Of a stretch of 32,895 bases of DNA, positions 7,828-14,995 are shown in pieces; position 1 is the stretch's first letter, and each line of letters opens with the position of its first letter. The position numbers were made by a program, and so were the translations under genes. The DNA is taken from assembly GCA_020428115.1 (NCBI GenBank), contig JAGQNJ010000001.1:1-32895 (forward strand), written 5' to 3'. This DNA is from Candidatus Saccharimonadota bacterium. Its GTDB lineage: Bacteria > Patescibacteriota > Saccharimonadia > Saccharimonadales > JAGQNJ01. The notes under the pieces are model-generated. The model worked only from the letters and a program-made list of their open reading frames with translations, did not search any database and was not told the DNA's origin.

Positions 7828-8276
7828 CGTTTACTCCAGCCATATTCACAAAAACTATGGCCCTTAGATATTTCTCCTAAAGCAAATTTAACAGAGGGGA
7901 TCACATTTTTTGGCAAGTTGTCGGGTTCCAGCCATACTAATTCACTGTGTACATGGGGTTCGGCGTTGTATGGTTTTCCTTTGTATTTTTTAGGTTCAAA
8001 AAATACGTCCACCCACTCCATGCCGTTATCCTCCATACGATGCATAGTTAGAAGATAGTTTAGGTCGCCTGGTCTTATGTCAATCCCAGACTCTTCCTTT
8101 GCTTCTCTAACTGCCGCTTTTGTGAATGACTCAGCTTTCTCTACTTTGCCAGAAGGCAATCCGTAGTAGCCATTCATCCAAGAAGTGTTGCTTCGCAGAA
8201 CAAATGCGATTTTGTTGGCGTCTCTTATTACTAAGTAACTTGCCGTGTATGGAGTTGCTGTATCGTAAGTTTTCAT
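7824..8276 (-). CDS. Nudix hydrolase
   Basis: Hydrolyses nucleoside diphosphates linked to another group, often damaged or surplus nucleotides (family knowledge). It has a complete Nudix box, G-x5-E-x7-REAKEESGI, within about residues 42-64 (GKVEKAESFTKAAVREAKEE). The expected metal-binding glutamates are all present. The length of 150 aa is typical. Conserved aromatic residues after the box (YLLTMHRMEDNGMEWVDVFF) resemble MutT/NUDT1-like hydrolases of oxidised nucleotides, but specificity cannot be fixed. ATGA overlaps join it to both neighbours in the operon. Confidence 0.94.
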   Translation of the reverse strand: MKTYDTATPYTASYLVIRDANKIAFVLRSNTSWMNGYYGLPSGKVEKAESFTKAAVREAKEESGIDIRPGDLNYLLTMHRMEDNGMEWVDVFFEPKKYKGKPYNAEPHVHSELVWLEPDNLPKNVIPSVKFALGEISKGHSFCEYGWSKR

Positions 8277-8617
8277 CGGTTGTCCCCACTACCCCTAAGC
8301 TTGCCCCGCTCATTACGACTTGCTAGCTTATCAATATTGCGTTTCGCCACCTCTTCGAGGGGAACATCAAGGTGCTTCGCCAAAACTGCTATGTACCAAA
8401 GCACATCACCAAGCTCCTTGATCAGCAGCTGGCGCTTTTCTTCACTCATTTGAGCATTGTCATCACGTAGAATTTTCTTAACTTTGTCGGCAAACTCTCC
8501 ACTTTCGCCAACCAGCCCAAGAACTTTATCCATGAAGCTAACACTCATAACTTTGCCAAGATCTCCTGGCGTTAAGTTTGTTGCTTCGGCCGCAGCCTGG
8601 TACTCATCAAACGTCAT
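8273..8617 (-). CDS. MazG-like nucleotide pyrophosphohydrolase
   Basis: Small all-alpha NTP pyrophosphatase, predicted to cleave (d)NTP to NMP and pyrophosphate (family knowledge). The metal-binding pattern ExxE...ExxD is visible as GESGEFADKVKKI (about residues 36-48) and LLIKELGDVLWYIAVLA (about 63-79). The length of 114 aa matches single-domain MazG-type enzymes. It sits between TsaC and the Nudix hydrolase with 4-base overlaps on both sides. Two nucleotide-pool-cleaning enzymes in one operon suggests a shared house-cleaning role. Confidence 0.92.
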   Translation of the reverse strand: MTFDEYQAAAEATNLTPGDLGKVMSVSFMDKVLGLVGESGEFADKVKKILRDDNAQMSEEKRQLLIKELGDVLWYIAVLAKHLDVPLEEVAKRNIDKLASRNERGKLRGSGDNR

Positions 8618-9210
8618 GCTTCTATTCTACCAGCCTCGTTGATTTTTACTGATCCTTCACGAAGTACCTCGATAGCATCATCAACGATACGAATAATGGT
8701 TGAGGCTTCTGCACCTCGTTTGCTACCACCATCAACATAAAAATCGACTGTGTCCCCAAAATACTCACGTGCCTCATCAATTGTTGTGGCGGGCTCTGCA
8801 CCCGGTGTATTTGCACTCGACGTAATAAGCGGGCCTGTTTGCTCCAGCAGGCGATGGATCTTGGTATCGCTCGGGATACGAACCGCCAACGTTTGCTTAC
8901 CCTGGTGTAAATAGTCAAGCGCACTACCAGTCGGTATGACAATACTTATTGGGTTTGGCCAGAAGTGCTCAACAGCAGTAAGGTATCGACGCTTAATACC
9001 GAGCTCTACCAGCTGATCGATTGATGCCGCGATCAGTGTACCTGGTTTGTTACTGCGGCCTTTCAGCTTGTACAGTGCTTCTGTGGCTGATTGATTCGCG
9101 GCTTGGGCAACCAGGCCATAGAGAGTATCAGTCGGCATAACGCCAACACCACCCGCTTTGAGTTGCTTGATAAGCTGGGGGTCAAGAATATTCGTGTAGA
9201 GTTGTGTCAT
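8614..9210 (-). CDS. tsaC: L-threonylcarbamoyladenylate synthase (Sua5/YrdC/TsaC)
   Basis: Makes threonylcarbamoyl-AMP from threonine, bicarbonate and ATP, the first step of the t6A37 modification of ANN-decoding tRNAs (family knowledge). Visible signatures are MPTDTLYGLVAQA near residue 24, then KLKGRSNKPGTLI, IVIPTGSALDYL, TLAVRIPSD, and LITSSANTPGAEP with the conserved SSAN. At 198 aa it is the short form without a Sua5 C-terminal domain. It is the first gene of the operon, with AGGAAG six bases before the ATG and its own promoter facing away from mscS. Confidence 0.95.
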   Translation of the reverse strand: MTQLYTNILDPQLIKQLKAGGVGVMPTDTLYGLVAQAANQSATEALYKLKGRSNKPGTLIAASIDQLVELGIKRRYLTAVEHFWPNPISIVIPTGSALDYLHQGKQTLAVRIPSDTKIHRLLEQTGPLITSSANTPGAEPATTIDEAREYFGDTVDFYVDGGSKRGAEASTIIRIVDDAIEVLREGSVKINEAGRIEA

Positions 9211-9258
9211 GGTTTACTTCCTAATATAAGCGTAAGGTTTTATACTACTAATCAGACA
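9211..9258. promoter_or_regulatory. Divergent promoter region tsaC / mscS
   Basis: Only 48 bases separate the two start codons. On the minus strand TTAGTA, 17 bases, TATATT, then AGGAAG and the tsaC ATG. On the plus strand TTCCTA (9218-9223), 17 bases, TATACT (9241-9246), then 12 bases to the mscS ATG. The two promoters overlap, so transcription of one may interfere with the other. Confidence 0.55.
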
Positions 9259-10140
9259 ATGTGGGAAACACTAATTACCGATCTGAATACTAGTGCCGAA
9301 AATCTCGGCAAACTTGCAGCAACCTGGCTTGCGCTGCACTTGCTTAATATTATCATCATCTTAATCGGTGCGCGCATAATTAGAGTTGTGGCCACTCGGG
9401 CTATCAGCAAGCTCATACACAAAACTGTCCGACATGATTTGTTCCCAACCGAAGCAGATCGCAAAAAACGAATTGAGACGCTCGATAGTCTGGTGAGCGC
9501 ATCTGTCCGGGTAGTCGTCTGGCTGGTTGCAGGTATGATGATTGTCAATGAGCTTGGTGTTGATACTGGCCCGCTACTCGCGAGCGCGGGTATTGTCGGT
9601 ATCGCGCTTGGTTTTGGTGCCCAATCATTCATCAAAGATTTTGTGAGTGGCGTGTTTATCATTGTCGAAAACCAATACCGTGTCGGTGATATTATTCAGA
9701 TTAACGATATCGATGGCGTTGTCGAAGCAATCACCATACGTACAACCGTACTGCGAGATCTAGATGGCAACCTACACCATGTGCCTAACGGAAGCATTGT
9801 GGTGACCACCAATAAAACAATGGATTATGGTCGCATCAACGAAGACATTGTCGTTGGGTTTGACACGGATGTTGAGCAGCTGGAACACATTATCAACCAC
9901 ACTGGCGCACAGCTTGCTGCTGTTGCTGAGTTCAAGGATGACATCATAGATCCGCCTCATTTCGCCCGTGTCACCGGATTTAACGAGCGCGGTATGAGCA
10001 TCAAAATCCTGGGCAAAACAACACCAGGTGAACAGTGGCGAGTTAAGGGCGAACTATACAAACGACTCAAAAAGTCATTCGACAAGCATCACATCGATAT
10101 CCCATATCCACACCAAGTTAATGTACCGTTCAAGCGATAG
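9259..10140 (+). CDS. mscS: Small-conductance mechanosensitive channel, MscS family
   Basis: Inner-membrane channel that opens under membrane tension during osmotic downshock (family knowledge). Helices are seen at about residues 17-38 (WLALHLLNIIIILIGARII) and 75-98. The pore helix has the glycine/alanine pattern ASAGIVGIALGFGAQSFIKD, and then comes FIIVENQYRVGDII, the start of the beta domain. VPNGSI is the conserved loop of the cytoplasmic cage. The length of 293 aa is normal. The start is ATG at 9259 (MWETL); a longer frame to 9091 runs into tsaC and is rejected. The stop abuts that of the convergent HAD gene without any gap. Confidence 0.95.
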   Translation: MWETLITDLNTSAENLGKLAATWLALHLLNIIIILIGARIIRVVATRAISKLIHKTVRHDLFPTEADRKKRIETLDSLVSASVRVVVWLVAGMMIVNELGVDTGPLLASAGIVGIALGFGAQSFIKDFVSGVFIIVENQYRVGDIIQINDIDGVVEAITIRTTVLRDLDGNLHHVPNGSIVVTTNKTMDYGRINEDIVVGFDTDVEQLEHIINHTGAQLAAVAEFKDDIIDPPHFARVTGFNERGMSIKILGKTTPGEQWRVKGELYKRLKKSFDKHHIDIPYPHQVNVPFKR

Positions 10141-10686
10141 CTATTTCCTGGGCCGCACAAGGCTGTCTAGCCCAATCGCAACGGCAGCAGCGAACCCAAC
10201 GGTCTCAATTGGCCGCAGTATTGCCCTATCCACCCAAGTCTCATGACCATTACCACGACGTCGGACAAGTACACCCATGGTATCAATATTCAGTTCTTTT
10301 GCGACCGCCCAGCGACCCGATGCAACGCCCATAAGCCAGCGGTCTTCAATGACTATCCCTGATTGAATGTCATGTTCGCGTGCAGCCTGTGCAACTTCAC
10401 GGTACAGTGTACTTTTTTGCCACGTGTCTGTCTTTGGTACAGCCCACGTGTTTGCACCAATTGCTGTAGCCCTGCGTGCTCCCAACTCTTGGTCTGAGTT
10501 GCCAGAGACAAATGCCAAAAACGCAGTGTCTGGAATAGCCGATAGGAACAATTCTGCATCTGGGTACAATTCTGTACTGTTTGGCAAAAACAGAGTTCCG
10601 TCTCCATCAACAAAATATCCAACAAGCTCTGTCGCTGGTACTTCGACAGCCGACAGGTCACTAACGTTAATATTCACCAGACTCAT
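10141..10686 (-). CDS. HAD-superfamily phosphatase-like protein (YqeG-like)
   Basis: HAD-fold protein of 181 aa. Motif I is FVDGDGTLF near residue 26 (Asp nucleophile and Asp+2 present). Motif II is in FVSGNSD, a candidate motif III Lys lies in DTWQKSTLY, and the motif IV region reads IVIEDRWLMGVASGR. In YqeG-type phosphatases motif IV has two acidic residues (GD...TD). Here the second is replaced by Gly, so catalysis may be changed. Substrate unknown. An extended -10 box (TGA then TATAAT, 10696-10701) lies 9 bases before the ATG. Confidence 0.75.
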   Translation of the reverse strand: MSLVNINVSDLSAVEVPATELVGYFVDGDGTLFLPNSTELYPDAELFLSAIPDTAFLAFVSGNSDQELGARRATAIGANTWAVPKTDTWQKSTLYREVAQAAREHDIQSGIVIEDRWLMGVASGRWAVAKELNIDTMGVLVRRRGNGHETWVDRAILRPIETVGFAAAVAIGLDSLVRPRK

Positions 10687-10695
10687 ATTCGTAAT

Positions 10696-10704
10696 ATTAT
10701 ATCA
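10696..10704 (-). promoter_or_regulatory. Extended -10 promoter of the HAD gene
   Basis: Minus-strand TGA plus TATAAT, nine bases before the ATG at 10686, predicting a leader of about 2 bases. The rest of the gap (10705-10843) shows no gene or clear structure. Confidence 0.6.
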
Positions 10705-10843
10705 TATTAGAGTACTTTTGCATATGTTCATTTCTTCACTTTCAATCTAGCTGGTATTTGCATCACTAGAGGTTCATACTCACCTTCTTGAGATAACCTT
10801 TCTCAGCAAACACAACTACATTTCTATTCTATGTGGCCTAAAG

Positions 10844-10849
10844 TATACT
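10844..10849 (+). promoter_or_regulatory. -10 box of the HIT gene (leaderless start)
   Basis: TATACT, then six bases, then the ATG at 10856. No Shine-Dalgarno sequence. Confidence 0.6.
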
Positions 10850-10855
10850 ACCCGT

Positions 10856-11251
10856 ATGCCGCGAACTATATTTATGGACTTTATTGAAGGTAAGGCTCCG
10901 TGCGCCAGAGTATACGAAGATGATAAAACGTTTGCTTTCCTCGACCAAAGTCCTCTCACTACTGGCCACACACTTGTTATACCAAAGGACCCCGTCGACC
11001 AAATTGATCACTGTTCAGAGGAACTCTACCATGCCATTTTTCAGAGCGTCCACAAAGTATCCGCTATGCTTCAAAAATCACTCAAACCACTCCGCATTGC
11101 ATTAATTGTCCACGGAACAGAGATTCCCCATGCCCATGTTCATGTCGTCCCACTATATACCGGCAAAGAACTCCACCTCGCAGCAAAGGATAGAGAGCGC
11201 GCAACATCTGAGGACCTTAGTAAGCTTGCAGCAAAAATATGCTCCGCTTAA
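10856..11251 (+). CDS. HIT (histidine triad) family protein
   Basis: Nucleotide-binding hydrolase/transferase of the HIT fold, usually acting on AMP-linked substrates such as AMP-lysine or dinucleoside polyphosphates (family knowledge). The N-terminal part AFLDQSPLTTGHTLVIPKDP matches Hint-type proteins. The catalytic triad HAHVHVVP is near residues 94-101. The usual Asn-Gly-Gly-x-x-Gly before the triad is IVHGTEIPHAHVH here, so the segment is slightly divergent. The length of 131 aa is typical. It is followed 38 bases later by a separately promoted nucleotidyltransferase. Confidence 0.93.
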   Translation: MPRTIFMDFIEGKAPCARVYEDDKTFAFLDQSPLTTGHTLVIPKDPVDQIDHCSEELYHAIFQSVHKVSAMLQKSLKPLRIALIVHGTEIPHAHVHVVPLYTGKELHLAAKDRERATSEDLSKLAAKICSA

Positions 11252-11276
11252 GCTTTAAATCATAACAAAACAATGT

Positions 11277-11282
11277 GATAAT
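11277..11282 (+). promoter_or_regulatory. Extended -10 promoter inside the longer reading frame
   Basis: TG, one base, then GATAAT (11277-11282), followed by seven bases and ATG at 11290. This box decides the start of the next gene: upstream in-frame starts (GTG 11275, ATG 11281) lie within the promoter. Confidence 0.6.
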
Positions 11283-11289
11283 GTTCGCA

Positions 11290-12054
11290 ATGGCAGAAAC
11301 TGGGATCGAAATTGCAGCAGCAGGTAAGTCAACTAGGCTGCGTGAACATATAACTGAACTTGGTTATCCAAATGGATACCCAAAGTTATTACTTCCCACG
11401 GGTAGATCAGACGGCGAGACACTGCTTGGTAGAGTAACAAGGCAAGCACTCGAGGCTCCTGTTCCAGGCTTTGTCACGATACATACTAGTGAAGAAAATG
11501 AGAGGTATCTTCGCCAGAATCCGGATATATCGCCTCTTATAGATGGTGCTGAAGTTCGACTTGCTAGAGTAGAGTATGGCAATTCTTTCCGACCCTTTTT
11601 ACCAAAACTCGTAAAAGAAGGGGTACGAGTACTAGGTTCCAGTGGTGATTTTTATGCCGAATTCTCCTGGGCCGATGTACTCGATACCCATGAATCAAAC
11701 AATTACCCAGTTACTTTCGTCGTGGGGCAAACAGTTGCAGTTGATAATGGAGCGGTTTTTGACGTGTCGGATAATGGGTTGATAACTGATTTTGCCCGAG
11801 TAGATAGAACAAAGCAAAGTGACTTGGTTAACGTTGGGATATACGTTTTTGATCCTACTGATACGGTTCTTTCTACGCTGTCTGGTATTGTCTCTAGTAG
11901 ATACCTCGCTTCAGAAGAAGATATCGTGACGACACTAATTGCAAAGGGGCTCATGGGTGCCCACGTACTTGAGAGAACTCCATATAACGTAAACTCTGCC
12001 GAAACGTACCAGGCACTCCTTGCGCATGTGCAGACAGAACAAGTTGTCGCCTAG
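11290..12054 (+). CDS. Sugar-phosphate-type nucleotidyltransferase (GT-A fold)
   Basis: Predicted NTP transferase similar to NDP-sugar pyrophosphorylases. The nucleotide-binding loop is IEIAAAGKSTRLR near residue 6, followed by PKLLLPTG with the usual Pro-Lys. SSGDFYAEFS near residue 118 occupies the metal-binding Asp position. The later segment SDLVNVGIYVFDP is the conserved sheet seen in this family. At 254 aa it is a catalytic domain only, with no beta-helix. The product sugar is unknown. A HAD phosphatase gene follows, but each has its own predicted promoter, so a shared pathway is only possible. Confidence 0.78.
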   Translation: MAETGIEIAAAGKSTRLREHITELGYPNGYPKLLLPTGRSDGETLLGRVTRQALEAPVPGFVTIHTSEENERYLRQNPDISPLIDGAEVRLARVEYGNSFRPFLPKLVKEGVRVLGSSGDFYAEFSWADVLDTHESNNYPVTFVVGQTVAVDNGAVFDVSDNGLITDFARVDRTKQSDLVNVGIYVFDPTDTVLSTLSGIVSSRYLASEEDIVTTLIAKGLMGAHVLERTPYNVNSAETYQALLAHVQTEQVVA

Positions 12055-12081
12055 AAAATGTACAAATCTGTAGTAATATGT

Positions 12082-12087
12082 TAAGAT
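12082..12087 (+). promoter_or_regulatory. Extended -10 promoter of the HAD gene
   Basis: TG, one base, TAAGAT (12082-12087), seven bases, ATG at 12095. GATAAT at 12085-12090 is an overlapping alternative. Confidence 0.5.
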
Positions 12088-12094
12088 AATTCTT

Positions 12095-12760
12095 ATGAAT
12101 GAGATTGCTCTAGTAATCCATGATGGCGATGGAAACCTATACGATACCATCGACCACATTACTCGGACAACAATAGCTGCCTTTAATGCCATGGGAGCAA
12201 ATGTTGATGAGGCAAATGTTTACGAGCGTTTTAGTGCTGGGGTAAGCTTGCACAAAATTTTTGAAGAGCTTGGACCAGAACTAGATCCTCATGCTCTCGA
12301 AGATCAATTCTATACTTTTGATTCTTCACTGGGATATGAGGGGGTCCATCCTAGTGTTGGGCTATTCGAAATGCTAGAAACATTCGCTGCAGCGGGAATC
12401 CGTAACGCTGTTGCCTCAAACCGCGAACAAAGTTCTACGCTTGCTATACTACGACACCTAGGCATCGTAGAAAATTATATTGACGCCGAGTTCGTCGCTT
12501 GCCCACCAGGACACCTTAGTAAACCAAATCCACATCAATTACAGTTCCTGATTAATAGTGCTGGTATTTTACCTGATCGCGCAATAATGGTTGGAGATAC
12601 CCCCGGGGACATCATTGCCGGCAAGAACGCTGGAGTGAAGGCTACAGTTGGCTTCACAAAAGGTTTTGGAAGCAAAGAAGCGCTTACTGAAGCTGGAGCA
12701 AATCTATTGATTGATGATCTATCAGATCTGCCAGCTATTGTGGCGGAACTATCTCAATAG
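12095..12760 (+). CDS. HAD-superfamily hydrolase, phosphoglycolate-phosphatase-like
   Basis: Soluble phosphatase of the HAD subfamily I type. Motif I is DGDGNLYDT at residues 10-18 (DxDGxxxD pattern complete). A helical cap follows (about 20-85), then motif II in VASNREQS, motif III Lys in LSKPNPHQLQF, and motif IV in IMVGDTPGDIIAGKNAG with both acidic residues. The length of 221 aa is normal. The natural substrate cannot be read from sequence; phosphoglycolate, sugar phosphates and nucleotides are all usual in this family. It ends seven bases from a convergent gene. Confidence 0.9.
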   Translation: MNEIALVIHDGDGNLYDTIDHITRTTIAAFNAMGANVDEANVYERFSAGVSLHKIFEELGPELDPHALEDQFYTFDSSLGYEGVHPSVGLFEMLETFAAAGIRNAVASNREQSSTLAILRHLGIVENYIDAEFVACPPGHLSKPNPHQLQFLINSAGILPDRAIMVGDTPGDIIAGKNAGVKATVGFTKGFGSKEALTEAGANLLIDDLSDLPAIVAELSQ

Positions 12761-12767
12761 CGTTTCG

Positions 12768-13253
12768 CTAGAGACCAATATTGCTGTCGCTGAGGTCGTT
12801 TGCGCCAAAATCGGTTGAGTCGTTGATTGTACCAAGCTGTGTATCGATCTCACTGATCGTAGCGTCGATGTCATCTACTTCGAGCTGGCCATCGGCAGTC
12901 TGATCGTCGGCCACTTGACTCGTATCAGTTGCTACTGGTGCGTCAGTATTGGAGCGAGATTGCATATACACATATGCTGCAGCACCAATTAATCCTGCGG
13001 TTACAATGATTGCCAAAATAATTGCGATAATCGGACCTTTTTTGCGTTTTGGCTTGTTTGTCTGCTTGTTCATTTTGTGGTTCATAGAGGAATGCTGCTT
13101 CTGTTCCTGCGGCGTCTGCCCAATAACTGCAGCTGGTGTATCCAATGGCTGGGGCTGTTGCAATGGTTGGTTTGGAGCTGGCTGTGCTTGGAGCGGTTGC
13201 GGCGTTAGTACATCAGGGCGTGGCTGCTGCTGCGGTCGCTTAATGTCATCCAT
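12768..13253 (-). CDS. Membrane-anchored protein with Gln/Pro-rich N-terminus, 161 aa
   Basis: Unknown family. Residues 1-55 are dominated by Pro and Gln (QPLQAQPAPNQPLQQPQP) and probably disordered in the cytoplasm. A basic patch (NKPKRKKG) precedes a single helix at about 74-95 (IIAIILAIIVTAGLIGAAAY). The outer C-terminal 65 residues are acidic (VADDQTADGQLEVDDIDATI). Its ATG overlaps the stop of the upstream gene (TAATG), so the two are coupled. The lay-out (long cytoplasmic tail, one helix, short acidic outer part) repeats in other proteins of this window, such as the 671-aa protein. Confidence 0.8.
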   Translation of the reverse strand: MDDIKRPQQQPRPDVLTPQPLQAQPAPNQPLQQPQPLDTPAAVIGQTPQEQKQHSSMNHKMNKQTNKPKRKKGPIIAIILAIIVTAGLIGAAAYVYMQSRSNTDAPVATDTSQVADDQTADGQLEVDDIDATISEIDTQLGTINDSTDFGANDLSDSNIGL

Positions 13254-13894
13254 TACTGGGTACCTCCTGTGATCTGACCAGTCTCGATCTGAGTACGCAT
13301 TGTTTGCAAGGCGGGTTTTATTGTATTGGTTATGTAGGTTCGTATGTCACCCGTGGTTGTCACGAGTGCATCATGCTCACTGCGTGCTACACTCAAAGCA
13401 GCCTGGAACGATACAGGATCCTGGCTACAATCAATAACCGTCATGTCGTCTACTGCTTGTTTGTATGCAGTCATTTGGGTTTTATACGTAGTCACTTTGT
13501 CGCTTAGGCTCGTAACATCTGTCTTAAGATTTGTCGTGTCTACGCCCTGTGTATCAAGTAGAGTCAGCAGTGCATTGAGCTCACCAAGTATTGCATCATA
13601 CGCCGTTGTACGCTTGGTCTGGATCTCACCAAGCCGACCAGCAAGATTCTTGACATTAGCCTGCACCACACTGCATCGCAGTTTCAGTCGATCTTGTTGT
13701 GCTTTGCTTATGTCGGCTTGCAACTTTGCCCTGTACTGCTCTTTGCGCTGTTCGAGCGCACTGTCTGTAGATTGGGCGCTTGTTTGAGTACTATAGTGAC
13801 TCTCTAGTGATAAAAATGGGATCAAAACACCAAGCGGTAATAACACCGCCGCAATAAGCACCTTTAGCCGTTTGTTCATTCCCCCAGCAGACAT
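13253..13894 (-). CDS. Secreted or anchored coiled-coil protein, about 213 aa
   Basis: N-terminal hydrophobic segment KVLIAAVLLPLGVLIPFLSL, either a signal peptide or an anchor, followed by a mostly helical domain with heptad-like pattern (EQRKEQYRAKLQADISKAQQ, LTLLDTQGVDTTNLKTDVTS). Two cysteines (LRCSVV, IDCSQD) could form a disulfide. I choose ATG 13894 (MSAGGMNKRL). ATG 13879 (MNKRLKV), directly after GGGGGA, is nearly as likely. The longer frame reaching 14104 overlaps the MutY-like gene and is rejected. The stop overlaps the start of the next anchored protein, so the pair may work together at the membrane. Confidence 0.75.
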   Translation of the reverse strand: MSAGGMNKRLKVLIAAVLLPLGVLIPFLSLESHYSTQTSAQSTDSALEQRKEQYRAKLQADISKAQQDRLKLRCSVVQANVKNLAGRLGEIQTKRTTAYDAILGELNALLTLLDTQGVDTTNLKTDVTSLSDKVTTYKTQMTAYKQAVDDMTVIDCSQDPVSFQAALSVARSEHDALVTTTGDIRTYITNTIKPALQTMRTQIETGQITGGTQ

Positions 13895-13904
13895 ACTGTA
13901 GGGA

Positions 13905-14732
13905 TCATTGTACACCACTGTCCGTATCTGCCCCAAGCCGATATTTGCCGGCTTTGTGGATAATAAGCCCTTCTTGACATTGATCCTCGAGCACACTACG
14001 AAGTCGCTGATCCGAAATATGCTGTTGTAGTTCTTGCATGCTTTGTTGTTTGCGAGTGAGTAAACGCAACACGGCACCTCGAACTTGTCGGCGCGAGCCT
14101 TCAAACGGCGATTGCTTTGTATAATGTTTGCTTTGCCGATTGCCCGTGTCCTTGGCTGTTTTTAGCCAGCTGCCATAGTCCATCATTGCCCAATAAAATT
14201 CCCTGGGATTGTCGACCTGTGCAATAATTTTGCCCAACACCTCACGTAGTTCTGCGTCCGTCACTGCCTGCGCTGACTTGAAGAAATGGTACAACAACAC
14301 CGTTCTAATATTGGTCTCGATAAATATGACAGGCTGGTTGTATGCATATGCACATATAGCTCCAGCAGTATTAACACCAACTCCAGGTAATCGCACCAAA
14401 CCCTCCACGGTACTCGTAACCTCTTGCTCATTCATTATCTTTGCTGCCTCGTGCAAATATTTGGCACGGCGGTTATAGCCAAGCCCATTCCAAAGTACCA
14501 GCACATCACTCAGTGGAGCTGTTGCCAGAGACTGCGCGTTCGGAAACCGCTGTATAAAAGCCTCGTATTTTGGCACTACACGCCCAACCTGCGTCTGCTG
14601 TAGCATTATTTCGGATACGAGTACACGGTACACATCTGTTGTATGTCGCCAAGGAAGTTCACGCCTAGCATGCTGATCATAATGTACCCACAGCGTTTGC
14701 AGAAATTCGTTGATAGACTGGCGACGTACCAT
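13905..14732 (-). CDS. MutY-like HhH-GPD DNA glycosylase lacking the Fe-S cluster
   Basis: Base-excision-repair glycosylase of the HhH-GPD family, closest in look to A/G-specific adenine glycosylase. LPWR (26-29), SEIMLQQTQV (40-49, with the catalytic Glu at 41) and the helix-hairpin-helix LPGVGVNTAGAI (115-126) are MutY hallmarks. Two departures are clear. The position of MutY Asp138 is Glu139 here (FIETNIRTV), and the four Fe-S cysteines after the AMMDYG segment are absent. The protein is 275 aa against about 350 for MutY, with a short Lys/Arg-rich tail instead of a full Nudix-like domain. It sits two bases after a pterin dehydratase gene, a pairing without obvious logic. The activity could be adenine removal opposite 8-oxoG or another mismatch. 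Confidence 0.85.
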   Translation of the reverse strand: MVRRQSINEFLQTLWVHYDQHARRELPWRHTTDVYRVLVSEIMLQQTQVGRVVPKYEAFIQRFPNAQSLATAPLSDVLVLWNGLGYNRRAKYLHEAAKIMNEQEVTSTVEGLVRLPGVGVNTAGAICAYAYNQPVIFIETNIRTVLLYHFFKSAQAVTDAELREVLGKIIAQVDNPREFYWAMMDYGSWLKTAKDTGNRQSKHYTKQSPFEGSRRQVRGAVLRLLTRKQQSMQELQQHISDQRLRSVLEDQCQEGLIIHKAGKYRLGADTDSGVQ

Positions 14733-14734
14733 GA

Positions 14735-14959
14735 CTATAATGCATCTATTGCTGCAGCAAGTTCGCGGTCCTTGGCGGTCACCTTGCCTGCGCTGTGTGT
14801 CGTTAGCGTAATCTTGACCCTGCCCCAGCCAAGCTCAATATCAGGGTGATGATTTGCCTGCTCGGCAAGTGCCCCGACCTTATTCACAAAAGCCAAAGCT
14901 TGTGCAAAATCCGGGAATGTAAATTCCTTGATAATTGTATTCGCTTCTTCTTTCCACAT
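14735..14959 (-). CDS. Pterin-4a-carbinolamine dehydratase-like protein
   Basis: Family enzymes dehydrate 4a-hydroxytetrahydrobiopterin and are also linked to other pterin pathways. The signature NHHPDIELGWGRVKITLTTH, followed by SAGKVTAKDRELAAAID, is complete and includes the His-His catalytic pair and the Pro-Asp. Only 74 residues are present against about 95-110 in the family. The N-terminal strand is shortened and the protein begins MWKEEANTIIKEF. No phenylalanine hydroxylase is in the window. TATACT lies 23 bases upstream, with GAGGT near the ATG. It leads an operon with the MutY-like gene. Confidence 0.85.
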   Translation of the reverse strand: MWKEEANTIIKEFTFPDFAQALAFVNKVGALAEQANHHPDIELGWGRVKITLTTHSAGKVTAKDRELAAAIDAL

Positions 14960-14995
14960 AACCTAACCTCTATATTCAATGAAGTATAGTCTACA

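Noticed and set aside
12949..13272. Plus-strand 107-codon Cys/Trp/Gly-rich frame
   Set aside because: Reverse of a Gln/Pro-rich coding stretch, without a ribosome binding site.
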